Shown: positions 1 to 7,714 of the stretch, in pieces | How the letters are laid out: every line of letters begins with the position of its first letter | How positions within the stretch are numbered: the first letter of the stretch is position 1 | Source: Deltaproteobacteria bacterium | GTDB lineage: Bacteria > Myxococcota_A > UBA9160 > UBA4427 | Length of the DNA stretch: 39,082 bases | Direction of reading: 5' to 3' | Assembly (NCBI GenBank): GCA_019310975.1 | Contig: JAFDDH010000067.1 | Location: 1-39,082 of the forward strand | The notes under the pieces: model-generated | What the model saw: only the letters and a program-made list of their open reading frames with translations | Databases searched by the model: none | What the model was told of the DNA's origin: nothing | Position numbers and translations under genes: made by a program

Positions 1-137
1 GGGTTGCTTGTCGGGGGGGACGGGGGCCAAACCCCGGCCAGTTCGCTCACCTCGTTGCCTTGGATGGCGTGGGTTGCTTGTCGGGGGGGACGGGGGCCAA
101 ACCCCGGCCAGTTCGCTCACCTCGTTGCCTTGGATGG
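1..137. repeat. 67-bp direct repeat, two copies
   Basis: Bases 1-67 and 71-137 are identical and are separated by three bases. The window opens inside the first copy, so more copies may lie upstream. Each copy contains GGGG-CCAAA-CCCC, which can fold into a short GC hairpin. The array lies directly downstream of the stop codon of the minus-strand gene at 143-943. It could therefore act as a doubled terminator or be a small dispersed repeat. No T-run follows the hairpins and no gene is visible in these bases. Confidence 0.9.
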
Positions 138-142
138 GTCGC

Positions 143-943
143 TCACATGCCCGCGCTGTATCCGAGGTACTCGATGATGCGCGAGGCGTTCTCCTCGACC
201 GCCTTGCCCGTGATGTCGATGGTCCGCCAGCGGTTGCGTCGGAAGAGGCGGAGCGCGTGCTCGATCTCGCCATAGACGGCCTCGGAGTCCGTATACGCCG
301 TGGTCGGCGACGCCTTGATGGCCCGTATTCGCGCTTGACGGATCGGCGTGAGCGCAGCAGCGTCGATGATCAGCCCGAATACCTTGCGCTTGTCGAGCTC
401 GAAGAGCTCCTTGGGCGGATCGACACTGGGCACGAGCGGGACGTTGCCCGTCTTGTAGCCACGCTGCGCAAGGTAGATGCAGAGGGGCGTCTTCGACGTG
501 CGGGACACGCCAGTGAGCACAATGTCGGCCTCGTGGAGGGTGTGGACGTTGGCCCCGTCATCGTGGTGCACGGCGAACTCGACGGCCTCGATACGCTTGA
601 AATAATCGTCGGAGATGCCGTGAAGCAGGCCCGGCTGGTGGCGCGGCTCGGTGTGCAGGCGCTGTGCGACCTTGGCGATCATCGGCCCGAGCAGGTCGAC
701 GGTTACGACTGCCGCCTGCTGGGCCTCACGCTGTAGGGTCTCCACCACCTCACCTTCTACGAGGCTGAAGACGACGAGTGCACCCGCATCCGCGGCGAGC
801 GAGATCACGCGGCGGGCCTCGCGGGCGTGTCGGACCTCACCGAAGACACGCAGCCGCCAGGGGCTCTGGAATTGCAGCATGGCGGCCCGAACAGTGGCCG
901 TGCCCGTATCTCCGGTGCCATCGGAGACCACGAAGACCTGCAT
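143..943 (-). CDS. ppsR: PEP synthase/PPDK regulatory protein (bifunctional kinase/pyrophosphorylase, DUF299)
   Basis: The family reversibly phosphorylates a threonine of phosphoenolpyruvate synthase or pyruvate,phosphate dikinase, using ADP as donor for inactivation and Pi for reactivation. The 266-residue product has the usual family length. It starts MQVFVVSDGTGDTG and carries the signature GVSRTSKTPLCIYLA at about residues 145-159, including the P-loop-like GVSRTSKT. The ATG at 943 was chosen because the conserved N-terminus begins there and a GAAGAG stretch lies just upstream. The frame stays open for 39 more codons, and those residues look non-homologous. The gene is divergent from leuS. 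Which target enzyme it controls (PpsA or PPDK) cannot be told, since neither gene is in the window. Confidence 0.9.
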   Translation of the reverse strand: MQVFVVSDGTGDTGTATVRAAMLQFQSPWRLRVFGEVRHAREARRVISLAADAGALVVFSLVEGEVVETLQREAQQAAVVTVDLLGPMIAKVAQRLHTEPRHQPGLLHGISDDYFKRIEAVEFAVHHDDGANVHTLHEADIVLTGVSRTSKTPLCIYLAQRGYKTGNVPLVPSVDPPKELFELDKRKVFGLIIDAAALTPIRQARIRAIKASPTTAYTDSEAVYGEIEHALRLFRRNRWRTIDITGKAVEENASRIIEYLGYSAGM

Positions 944-1073
944 CAGCGACTCTTCGGGCGTGGACACGGCGAGAGTGTAGCTCAGGCCAACTCGGCCCCG
1001 GGTGCCGAGCACGTCCATCGACGCCCCAGCGCCGTTGACGCAGCGACCGCACACCGGCATTTTCTCGCCTCCG

Positions 1074-3716
1074 ATGGCCTACGATCCCACTGAAATAGAG
1101 CCTCGCTGGCAGAAGTACTGGCTCGAGAGAAAGACATTCTCGGTCGAGATCGACCGCTCCAAGCCCAAGTACTACGTGCTGGACATGTTCCCCTACCCGT
1201 CCGGCGACGGACTGCACGTCGGCCATCCCGAGGGCTATACGGCCACGGACATCATGGCCCGCTACAAACGCATGCGTGGCTTCAATGTGCTGCATCCGAT
1301 TGGCTGGGACGCCTTTGGACTGCCCGCCGAGCAGTATGCGATCAAGACCGGCACTCATCCGCGTATCACCACCCAGCGCAACGTCGAGAACTTCCGTCGT
1401 CAGATCCAATCGTTTGGCTTCAGCTATGACTGGAGCCGCGAGATCGACACGACCTCGCCCGAGTACACACGCTGGACGCAATGGATCTTCTGCAAGCTCT
1501 ACGAGCGCGGGCTCGCTTACCAGGCCGAGGTTCCGGTCAATTGGTGCCCCGAACTCGGCACGGTGCTCGCCAACGAGGAGGTAATCGACGGCAGGAGCGA
1601 GGTCGGCAGCCATCCCGTGGTGCGCCTGCCCCTGCGCCAGTGGATGCTGCGCATCACCGACTACGCGGAGCGCCTGCTCGAAGATCTAGCGGACCTCGAC
1701 TGGCCCGAGCCGATCAAGAAGATGCAGCGCGAGTGGATTGGGCGCAGCGAGGGCGCCCGCGTACGCTTCGCCCTGGCGGATCATGAAGACACCACGATCG
1801 AAGTCTTCACCACGCGCCCCGACACCCTCTTCGGCGCGACCTATATGGTGCTCGCCCCCGAACATGAGCTGGTCGCAGTCATCACTCGCGACGACCAACG
1901 CTCTCAGGTCGAGGCCTACGTGAACCGCACCCAGAGCCGCAGCGAGCGGGCACGTCTCGCCGACGCCGAGGAGAAAACGGGCGTCTTCACCGGTGCCTTC
2001 GCGACCAATCCAGTCAACGGCGAGGCCATCCCCATCTGGATCGCAGACTATGTGTTGGCCGGCTATGGGACCGGGGCGATCATGGCGGTCCCGGGCCACG
2101 ACGAGCGTGACTACGCGTTTGCAAAGACCTTCGACCTCCCCATCATCGAGGTGGTGAGTGGCGGCGACGTCGGGCACGCGGCCCATAGCGGCGATGGCGT
2201 TGCCGTGAACTCGGACTTCATCGACGGCCTGGCCACGCCCGAGGCCAAGACGCGCATGAACATCTGGCTCGAGGAGCGGGGCCTTGGCGCAGCGACCGTG
2301 ACCTACAAGCTGCGCGACTGGCTATTCAGTCGGCAGCGCTATTGGGGCGAGCCCTTCCCTGTCATCCACCTCGAGGACGGCTCCACGGCGCTGGTTCCGG
2401 AGGACGATCTCCCCCTCACGCTTCCCGAGCTCGACGATTACCGTCCCAGCGGCGACGACTTCGAGGCACCGCTCGCCCGAGTTCGTGACTGGATCGAGAC
2501 TCTGGATCCGGCGACTGGGCGGCCCGCGAAGCGCGACGCGAACACCATGCCGCAGTGGGCGGGTAGCTGCTGGTACTTCCTCCGCTTCCTGGATCCCCAC
2601 AACGACAACGAGCCCTGGGACCAGGAGGCCGAACGCTACTGGATGCCGGTGGACCTCTACGTCGGCGGTGCCGAGCACGCCGTCCTGCACCTGCTCTACG
2701 CGCGCTTCTGGCACAAGGTCTTCTTCGACCTCGGCCTGGTGCACACCAAGGAGCCCTTTGCGAAGCTCGTCAATCAGGGGATGATCCTGGGCGAGAGCTT
2801 CCGCTACTACGATGACGACATCTCGGACCTCGGAGACCCCGGGGTGCGGCGCTTCTCAGCCGACCAGATCGAGCTCGGCGAAGACGGCCCGGTTGCAAAG
2901 GACGGTGGCGGCGCCCTCAAGGTGCGCTGGCTCAATCACGCCGACGTAGTCATCGACAAGGAGTCGGGGGCGGTCCACCACCCCGACTTCCCCGATCTCA
3001 CGCTCGAGCGCGTGGTCGAGAAGATGTCCAAGAGTCGCGGCAATGTCGTCAGCCCGGACGACGTCGTGCAGGCCCACGGTGCCGACTCGATGCGCCTCTA
3101 CGAGATGTTCATTGGCCCGCTCGAGAAGGCTGCGCCGTGGTCCACCGAGGGCATCATGGGCATCTACCGCTTCCTCCAGCGCTGCTGGCGCCTGCTACTC
3201 GACGACACCTCGGGCGAGGAGCGCCTGCGCGAGCTGGTCGATGGCCCCGGTACGGCCAAGCAGGCCAGGCTGCGTGCGCAGACCATCGCCGGCGTCACCG
3301 AGGAAATCGAGAATATGCGCTTCAACACCGCCATCTCGAAGCTGATGGTCCTGGTGCGCGACATTGCCAAGGACGCGCCGCTCCCGCGCGAGGCCGCCGA
3401 GGCCTTGGTACTGCTGCTCGCCCCGCTGGCACCGCACCTCGCCGAGGAGCTCTGGCAGCGACTCGGACATCCAGACACCCTCGCCTACGAGCCGTGGCCG
3501 GTAGCGGACGAAAGTCTGCTGGTGGACGACGAGATCACCATCGTCGCACAAGTGAACGGCAAGAAGCGCGACGAGCTGCGCGTTCCGAAGGATGCCACGA
3601 GAGATCAGATCGAGGCACTGGCGCTGGCCTCCAAGAGAGTGCAGAGCCACCTCGGCGGCCGTGAGCCCAAGAAGATCATCGTCGTCCCAGGCCGCCTGAT
3701 CAACATCGTGGGCTAG
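1074..3716 (+). CDS. leuS: leucine--tRNA ligase
   Basis: Class I aminoacyl-tRNA synthetase that charges tRNA-Leu in the cytoplasm. The product is 880 residues, close to the family norm. HVGH (the HIGH motif) is at residues 48-51 and MSKS at about 651-654. The CP1 editing domain shows [12 protein letters not shown], followed by [16 protein letters not shown]. The start is the ATG at 1074 ([16 protein letters not shown]), which matches the family N-terminus; an in-frame ATG at 1002 would add 24 unrelated residues. The zinc-knuckle segment has only its first cysteine (C158, in VNWCPELGT). The other expected positions are L/S/V-like, so this domain probably binds no zinc, as in some other LeuRS. 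An EamA remnant and a DUF374 gene follow closely. Confidence 0.98.
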   Translation: MAYDPTEIEPRWQKYWLERKTFSVEIDRSKPKYYVLDMFPYPSGDGLHVGHPEGYTATDIMARYKRMRGFNVLHPIGWDAFGLPAEQYAIKTGTHPRITTQRNVENFRRQIQSFGFSYDWSREIDTTSPEYTRWTQWIFCKLYERGLAYQAEVPVNWCPELGTVLANEEVIDGRSEVGSHPVVRLPLRQWMLRITDYAERLLEDLADLDWPEPIKKMQREWIGRSEGARVRFALADHEDTTIEVFTTRPDTLFGATYMVLAPEHELVAVITRDDQRSQVEAYVNRTQSRSERARLADAEEKTGVFTGAFATNPVNGEAIPIWIADYVLAGYGTGAIMAVPGHDERDYAFAKTFDLPIIEVVSGGDVGHAAHSGDGVAVNSDFIDGLATPEAKTRMNIWLEERGLGAATVTYKLRDWLFSRQRYWGEPFPVIHLEDGSTALVPEDDLPLTLPELDDYRPSGDDFEAPLARVRDWIETLDPATGRPAKRDANTMPQWAGSCWYFLRFLDPHNDNEPWDQEAERYWMPVDLYVGGAEHAVLHLLYARFWHKVFFDLGLVHTKEPFAKLVNQGMILGESFRYYDDDISDLGDPGVRRFSADQIELGEDGPVAKDGGGALKVRWLNHADVVIDKESGAVHHPDFPDLTLERVVEKMSKSRGNVVSPDDVVQAHGADSMRLYEMFIGPLEKAAPWSTEGIMGIYRFLQRCWRLLLDDTSGEERLRELVDGPGTAKQARLRAQTIAGVTEEIENMRFNTAISKLMVLVRDIAKDAPLPREAAEALVLLLAPLAPHLAEELWQRLGHPDTLAYEPWPVADESLLVDDEITIVAQVNGKKRDELRVPKDATRDQIEALALASKRVQSHLGGREPKKIIVVPGRLINIVG

Positions 3717-3725
3717 GAGCGGCTG

Positions 3726-3935
3726 ATGGAAGAGCTGACGCTCGAGGCGTCGGAGCTGATCCTCGAGGCCCTGGCGCACGCGGAGGTCCGCCATGGGGTC
3801 GCTCTGCGACAATCGAGTGTCCTCATCGTGCTGGTTCTGGGCGTGATCTTCCTGCGCGAGCGACCCGGCCGGATGCGCGTCGCGGGCGCGATCGCCAGCG
3901 TGGCCGGCGTGGCATCGATTGCCGTGAGAGGCTGA
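3726..3935 (+). pseudogene. C-terminal remnant of an EamA/DMT-family transporter
   Basis: This 69-codon frame starts 9 bases after the leuS stop, with AGGAG overlapping that stop. From about residue 15 it reads like the last part of an EamA permease (LAHAEV, then ALRQSSVLIVLVLGVIFLRE, then a final AGAIASVAGV helix). EamA proteins normally have about 290 residues and ten helices, and only the last one and a half to two helices remain. The first 14 residues (MEELTLEASELILE) do not look like the family. It ends 6 bases before the next gene. It may still be translated as a tiny membrane peptide, but it most likely marks a deleted transporter gene between leuS and its neighbour. Confidence 0.6.
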
Positions 3936-3941
3936 TCCGGG

Positions 3942-4625
3942 ATGTCATCGTCTTCGACGGATCGGCCCGATCTGCTGGCGTGGCAGCGCGCCGTGGCCGC
4001 TCTGGCCGCGCTCCTGCTGCGCATGCTCGGCGCGACGTGGCGCGTCCGGATCGAGGGCCGCAATCCGCTCGTGGAGCCCGAGCGCCGCGATGCGGCCCAG
4101 ATCGGTGCCATCTGGCATTGCAATATTCTGATTGCCGCGTGGATCTTTCGCGACGCGGGCCACTGCATCGGTGTCAGCGCGAGCCACGACGGCGACTGGA
4201 TCAGCGCCGTGCTGCTGGCACTGGGCTATGCGCCACCGGTGCGGGGATCGAGCTCACGCGGCGGCGCGGCGGCGCTGCGGGGATTGGTGGGTGCGGTGCG
4301 CGCCGGCGCCACGACGGCTGTGCTCGCAGACGGACCGCGCGGACCGGCGCGTCGAGCCAAGCCGGGCGTGGTTGCACTCGCGGGTCATAGCGGACGCCCG
4401 ATCACGCCCGTCGCCTTCTCGTGCCGTCCCGCGTTCCGCTTCCGCAGCTGGGACGGGACTCGCCTCCCGCTGCCCTTCGCGCGCGTCCACGTGGTATTCG
4501 GCGACCCGATCTCGGTGCCGGAGGGGCTACGTGGCGCGGATCGCGAGACGATCCGCGGGCAGGTCGAGTCCGAACTCGAGACCATGACCCTACACCTCGA
4601 CAATGAGCTGGGCCTGCGGCCCTGA
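3942..4625 (+). CDS. DUF374 family lysophospholipid acyltransferase-like protein
   Basis: The 227-residue product shows the DUF374 pattern: a hydrophobic N-terminal segment, the histidine block GAIWHCN (about residues 55-61), VSASHDGDWISAVLLALGY, a glycine/serine-rich RGSSSRGGAAALRGL, and ADGPRGPARRAKPGVVALA. DUF374 proteins resemble LpxL/PlsC acyltransferases and are usually linked to lipid A or phospholipid acylation at the inner membrane. The acyl acceptor here is unknown. The ATG at 3942 follows the EamA remnant by 6 bases, so the gene is probably co-transcribed with leuS. It converges with ptsP, with only 43 bases between the stops and no clear terminator. Confidence 0.8.
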   Translation: MSSSSTDRPDLLAWQRAVAALAALLLRMLGATWRVRIEGRNPLVEPERRDAAQIGAIWHCNILIAAWIFRDAGHCIGVSASHDGDWISAVLLALGYAPPVRGSSSRGGAAALRGLVGAVRAGATTAVLADGPRGPARRAKPGVVALAGHSGRPITPVAFSCRPAFRFRSWDGTRLPLPFARVHVVFGDPISVPEGLRGADRETIRGQVESELETMTLHLDNELGLRP

Positions 4626-4668
4626 TCGGCGATCCGAATCGGAGTAATCGGCTCGCCCGGCCGAGTGG

Positions 4669-7110
4669 CTAGGAGTTCTGGCCCAGCTCCGCCTCGACCA
4701 CATCCCTCAGCCAATCACCGATATCCAGATGATCGATCAGCCCGACGCTGCGCAGCCTCAAGGCGGCGATGCGATGGACCTCCGAAGGCGAGGAGGCGGC
4801 CAGCGCCTCGCGCGCGTCTTCGGCGACATCACGCGAGTCGAGAGCACGGACGATCTCCTTGACGACCGGCACGGCAGCCGACACGACCGAGAGCTCGCCG
4901 ATCCCGAGACCCACCAGAATCGGCACGGCCAGCGGATTGCTTGCCAGCTCGCCGCAGAGCGAAACCGGTATGCCGGCACCGTCGGCGGCGCGAACACTGC
5001 GGTCGATGAGGTGGAGCACCGCCGGATGCAATCCGTCGTAGAGATGCGCGACATGCTCGTTGCCGCGATCCACGGCCAGCGTGTACTGCGTGAGATCGTT
5101 GGTTCCGATGCTGAAGAAGTCGCACTCGAGCGCCAGCATCTCGGCCGCGATCGCGGCCGAAGGCACCTCGATCATGATTCCCACGGGCATGTCGGGATCG
5201 TGTGCCTCACCGCGCAGCGCCAGCTGGTCGCGCACTTCCTCGATGATCATGCGCGCTTCGCGCAGCTCCTCGACGCTGGAGATCATCGGCAAGAGGAGCT
5301 TGACGTTGCGCTCGGTGCTGCTGCGCAGGATCGCTCGCAGCTGCGATCGGAACGAGCGCTGGTTCCCGAGCGAGAGCCGGATGGAGCGCAGCCCCATCTG
5401 CGGATTGTCTTCGTCCGCGATGCCGACATTGGGGATGCCCTTGTCACCGCCGAGATCCAGCGTACGGATCGTGACCGAACGCGGAGCCATCTGTGTGACC
5501 ACCCTGCGGTAGAGCTGCTCCTGCTCCTCCTGACTCGGGAAGCCGCGATGCACCAACGCAAGCAGCTCCGTGCGGAAGAGCCCGATCCCTTCGGCGCCGT
5601 GTTGCTCGACGTGGCGTAGATCGGCCAGCAGGCCGACGTTGGCGGAGAGCGTGATATCGCGCCCGTCGCGCGTCTGCGAGGGCCGCCCACGCATTGCATC
5701 GAGGTGCTCGACCGCCACCTCGAATTTGTGCTGCGCCTGCTCGTAGTAGCGGACCAGCTGATCCTCCGGCGCGAGATAGATGCGACCCGTCGAGCCATCC
5801 ACGATGCAACGCTCGCCGATGCGGGCCTCCTCCATGATGCCCGACACGCCGGTCACCGCCGGGATCTCGAGCGTTCGAGCGAAGATGGCCCCGTGCGATG
5901 TCGTGCCACCGTGCTCGGACACGATCGCCGCGACGTGATCCACTTCGAGGCGCGCGAAAAGCCCGGCCAGCACCTGGTCGACCACCACCACGGACCCGGG
6001 CTGCATGGCGGACTGATGAGCTCGCACGCCGAGCAACTTCTCCATGATGCGCTGGCCCACATCGATTACATCGACGCCACGCTCGCGGAAGTACTCATCC
6101 TCGATGCGCTCGAAAGTCTCGCGATAGGAGTCGAGCACGGCGCGCAACGCCTCCAGCGCGTTGCGCTTCTCGCCCAGGCTCTGCTCGAGGTTCTGCACGA
6201 AGCCCTTGTCCTCGAGAATCTGGATCTGGGTGTGGAAGACCGCGGCGAACTCGGGTCCGAAGCGCTCGCCCACGGTCTCGCGCACCTCCTCGATTTCGCG
6301 TCGGGACTCGGCGAGCGCCGTGTTCAGGTCGGCGCGCTCCTGAGTGAGCGACTCGTTGGGCTCGTACTCCAGGTGATCGAGGTCCACGGGGCTGTCGACC
6401 CGGTAGACGGGGCCGATCGCCACACCGCGCGAAGTCGCGATGCCGCGCAGCTCGACGTTCTTCTTGGCTCGCGGCGGGGGCTCGCTGCGCCGCCCGGTCA
6501 CGCCCGAGCTGGCCAGCTCCTGGACGATCTGCGCCCGCTGCTCATCGCTCCCGCTCATCAGCGCCAGCAGCTGAGCGTTGACGACGACCGGCGCCAAGAG
6601 CTGGGCGCAGGTTGCGAGCAGATCGAGGTCCTGCGCGTCGAAGGCGCGCGGCTCGACGGTCTGGATCACCAGCACGCCGATGGTCCGAGCCTGCATGACC
6701 AGCGGCGCGGCCAGGAGCGACTCGAAGCGCTCCTCCTTGGTCTCGGGGAAGTACTTGAAGCGCGGGTGCTCGCGCGCGTGCATCACCGCGATCGGCTCGC
6801 CGATCTCGGCGACGTGCCCCACGAGGCCCTCACCAAGCCCCAAACGAACCTGGCTCACCGCCTCGCTGTCCAACCCGATCGTGGCACTCAGGGTGAGCGT
6901 TTTGAGGTTCGCGTCGGTCAGGTAGATCGAACAGACGTCGGCATCCAGCCGCTTCGCGACCAGATCCGCAACATTCGCAAGGGTCTCCTGCAGGTCGTGG
7001 GAGCGAGAGACGACCTCGGCAACGTCTGCCAGGATGGAGATACGATCCGGAATGGTAACCTCCGCAACCGGGCCGCAGGCCCCGCGCCAGGGATCACCAG
7101 ATCGTAGCAA
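4669..7110 (-). CDS. ptsP: phosphoenolpyruvate--protein phosphotransferase PtsP (GAF-EI)
   Basis: Enzyme I of the nitrogen/regulatory phosphotransferase system: it takes phosphate from PEP and passes it to HPr/NPr. The 813-residue frame has a GAF domain (about 25-180), a linker, an EI N-terminal domain starting near ELRGIATSRGVAIGPVYR (220-237), the phosphohistidine motif GGTTSHGAIFAR (H406), and the PEP-binding barrel with LDLGGDKG (551-558), GIMIEVPSA, DFFSIGTNDLTQYTLAVDRGN and the catalytic Cys in SLCGELASNP (C719). The first usable codon is a TTG at 7110 without a Shine-Dalgarno sequence. A GGAGG sits five bases before an in-frame ATT (codon for I20), so the true start is uncertain. It lies 9 bases after the XRE gene and is probably co-transcribed with it. 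HPr and EIIA genes are not in the window. Confidence 0.95.
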   Translation of the reverse strand: MLRSGDPWRGACGPVAEVTIPDRISILADVAEVVSRSHDLQETLANVADLVAKRLDADVCSIYLTDANLKTLTLSATIGLDSEAVSQVRLGLGEGLVGHVAEIGEPIAVMHAREHPRFKYFPETKEERFESLLAAPLVMQARTIGVLVIQTVEPRAFDAQDLDLLATCAQLLAPVVVNAQLLALMSGSDEQRAQIVQELASSGVTGRRSEPPPRAKKNVELRGIATSRGVAIGPVYRVDSPVDLDHLEYEPNESLTQERADLNTALAESRREIEEVRETVGERFGPEFAAVFHTQIQILEDKGFVQNLEQSLGEKRNALEALRAVLDSYRETFERIEDEYFRERGVDVIDVGQRIMEKLLGVRAHQSAMQPGSVVVVDQVLAGLFARLEVDHVAAIVSEHGGTTSHGAIFARTLEIPAVTGVSGIMEEARIGERCIVDGSTGRIYLAPEDQLVRYYEQAQHKFEVAVEHLDAMRGRPSQTRDGRDITLSANVGLLADLRHVEQHGAEGIGLFRTELLALVHRGFPSQEEQEQLYRRVVTQMAPRSVTIRTLDLGGDKGIPNVGIADEDNPQMGLRSIRLSLGNQRSFRSQLRAILRSSTERNVKLLLPMISSVEELREARMIIEEVRDQLALRGEAHDPDMPVGIMIEVPSAAIAAEMLALECDFFSIGTNDLTQYTLAVDRGNEHVAHLYDGLHPAVLHLIDRSVRAADGAGIPVSLCGELASNPLAVPILVGLGIGELSVVSAAVPVVKEIVRALDSRDVAEDAREALAASSPSEVHRIAALRLRSVGLIDHLDIGDWLRDVVEAELGQNS

Positions 7111-7119
7111 GAGGCCCGT

Positions 7120-7377
7120 CTAGTGGGGGACCGAGAACGGGCTGGGCTTCCGGGGGGGAAACACCAGATCCTTATCCTCGAACCGCAGGCCGAGCGCGAG
7201 TAGGATCTTGCGCTTGGTATCCATGCGGCAGTTCATGCCCTTCTCGACACTGTGAATGGTTCGCAGCGCCACCTTCGCCTTGCGGGCGAGCTGCGCCTGG
7301 GTCATCAGCTTGTTCTCACGAAGCTCCCGAACGCGATTGCCGGGACTCCCCATGCCTCCGCCGTACATCTCATCCAT
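7120..7377 (-). CDS. small XRE-family helix-turn-helix regulator
   Basis: An 85-residue protein with one HTH_XRE domain: NRVRELRENKLMTQAQLARKA, followed by LRTIHSVEKG and TKRKILLALGL. It has no ligand domain, so it is a minimal DNA-binding protein. The ATG at 7377 is preceded by AGGAG at an 8-base spacing. A GTG three codons earlier overlaps that site and is less likely. It is the first gene of a two-gene unit with ptsP and is divergent from the Cys-rich/AsmA operon. Two perfect inverted repeats in the shared promoter region are possible operators. Its targets are unknown. Confidence 0.85.
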   Translation of the reverse strand: MDEMYGGGMGSPGNRVRELRENKLMTQAQLARKAKVALRTIHSVEKGMNCRMDTKRKILLALGLRFEDKDLVFPPRKPSPFSVPH

Positions 7378-7410
7378 CTCGATCACTCCTGATCCGCCTT
7401 GCGCTTGCTC

Positions 7411-7441
7411 CGGGAATCACTCCCGAAGTCCATGTCTGGAC
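7411..7441. promoter_or_regulatory. two inverted repeats in divergent promoter region
   Basis: CGGGA-ATCAC-TCCCG at 7411-7425 and GTCCA-TGTC-TGGAC at 7428-7441 are perfect inverted repeats three bases apart. They lie between the XRE gene and the small Cys-rich gene. The XRE protein encoded next door is the obvious candidate ligand, but this is inferred from position only. Confidence 0.35.
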
Positions 7442-7483
7442 ACGCTCCAATTTTCGGAAGAACAGGTGATTTCTTTAGAGAAA

Positions 7484-7714
7484 ATGAGGTGTTGGACCTG
7501 TCCCTACGCCTCGCGCGGCGACTTCTGCGCGCGAGCACACAAGCCTTGCGCGGGCTGCCAGATGGAGTGTCGAGACGCACCCACACGAACCTTCTGGGAC
7601 CACCAATTAGGGTTCACCAGCCGGCAAGTGCAGAGCCGGTGCGGGCTGCCGGCGGGTCGTGAGAACCGTATGCCCGGACGTCTGCTACCGGTCTGCGCGG
7701 AGGGGGGGGGTTGA
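7484..7714 (+). CDS. small cysteine-rich protein, function unknown
   Basis: A 76-residue frame with cysteines at 3, 6, 15, 22, 25, 29, 53 and 71. The first 29 residues follow C-x2-C-x8-C-x6-C-x2-C-x3-C, with W4, H19 and aromatic residues between, like a compact zinc or iron-sulfur fold. I do not recognise the family. The frame ends TTGA, where the TTG starts the next gene, so the two are translationally coupled. The GCGGAGGGGGG run just before that junction can serve as ribosome site for the downstream gene. The ATG at 7484 is preceded only by a weak TAGAGAAA; a GTG at 7466 is an alternative. The ordered cysteine pattern and the coupling argue against a chance frame. Confidence 0.6.
   Translation: MRCWTCPYASRGDFCARAHKPCAGCQMECRDAPTRTFWDHQLGFTSRQVQSRCGLPAGRENRMPGRLLPVCAEGGG

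Noticed and set aside
1-137. CRISPR array
   Set aside because: Only two 67-bp copies with a 3-base spacer and no cas genes; the spacing does not fit CRISPR.
8-736. 242-codon plus-strand frame over the ppsR gene
   Set aside because: Antisense to a clearly conserved gene and starts in the repeat; typical open shadow frame of GC-rich DNA.
5704-7107. 467-codon plus-strand frame opposite ptsP
   Set aside because: Low-complexity His/Leu/Arg composition, exactly antisense to conserved PtsP domains.
7383-7586. 67-codon minus-strand frame between the XRE gene and the Cys-rich gene
   Set aside because: Basic, serine-rich shadow; the plus-strand Cys-rich frame explains the region better.
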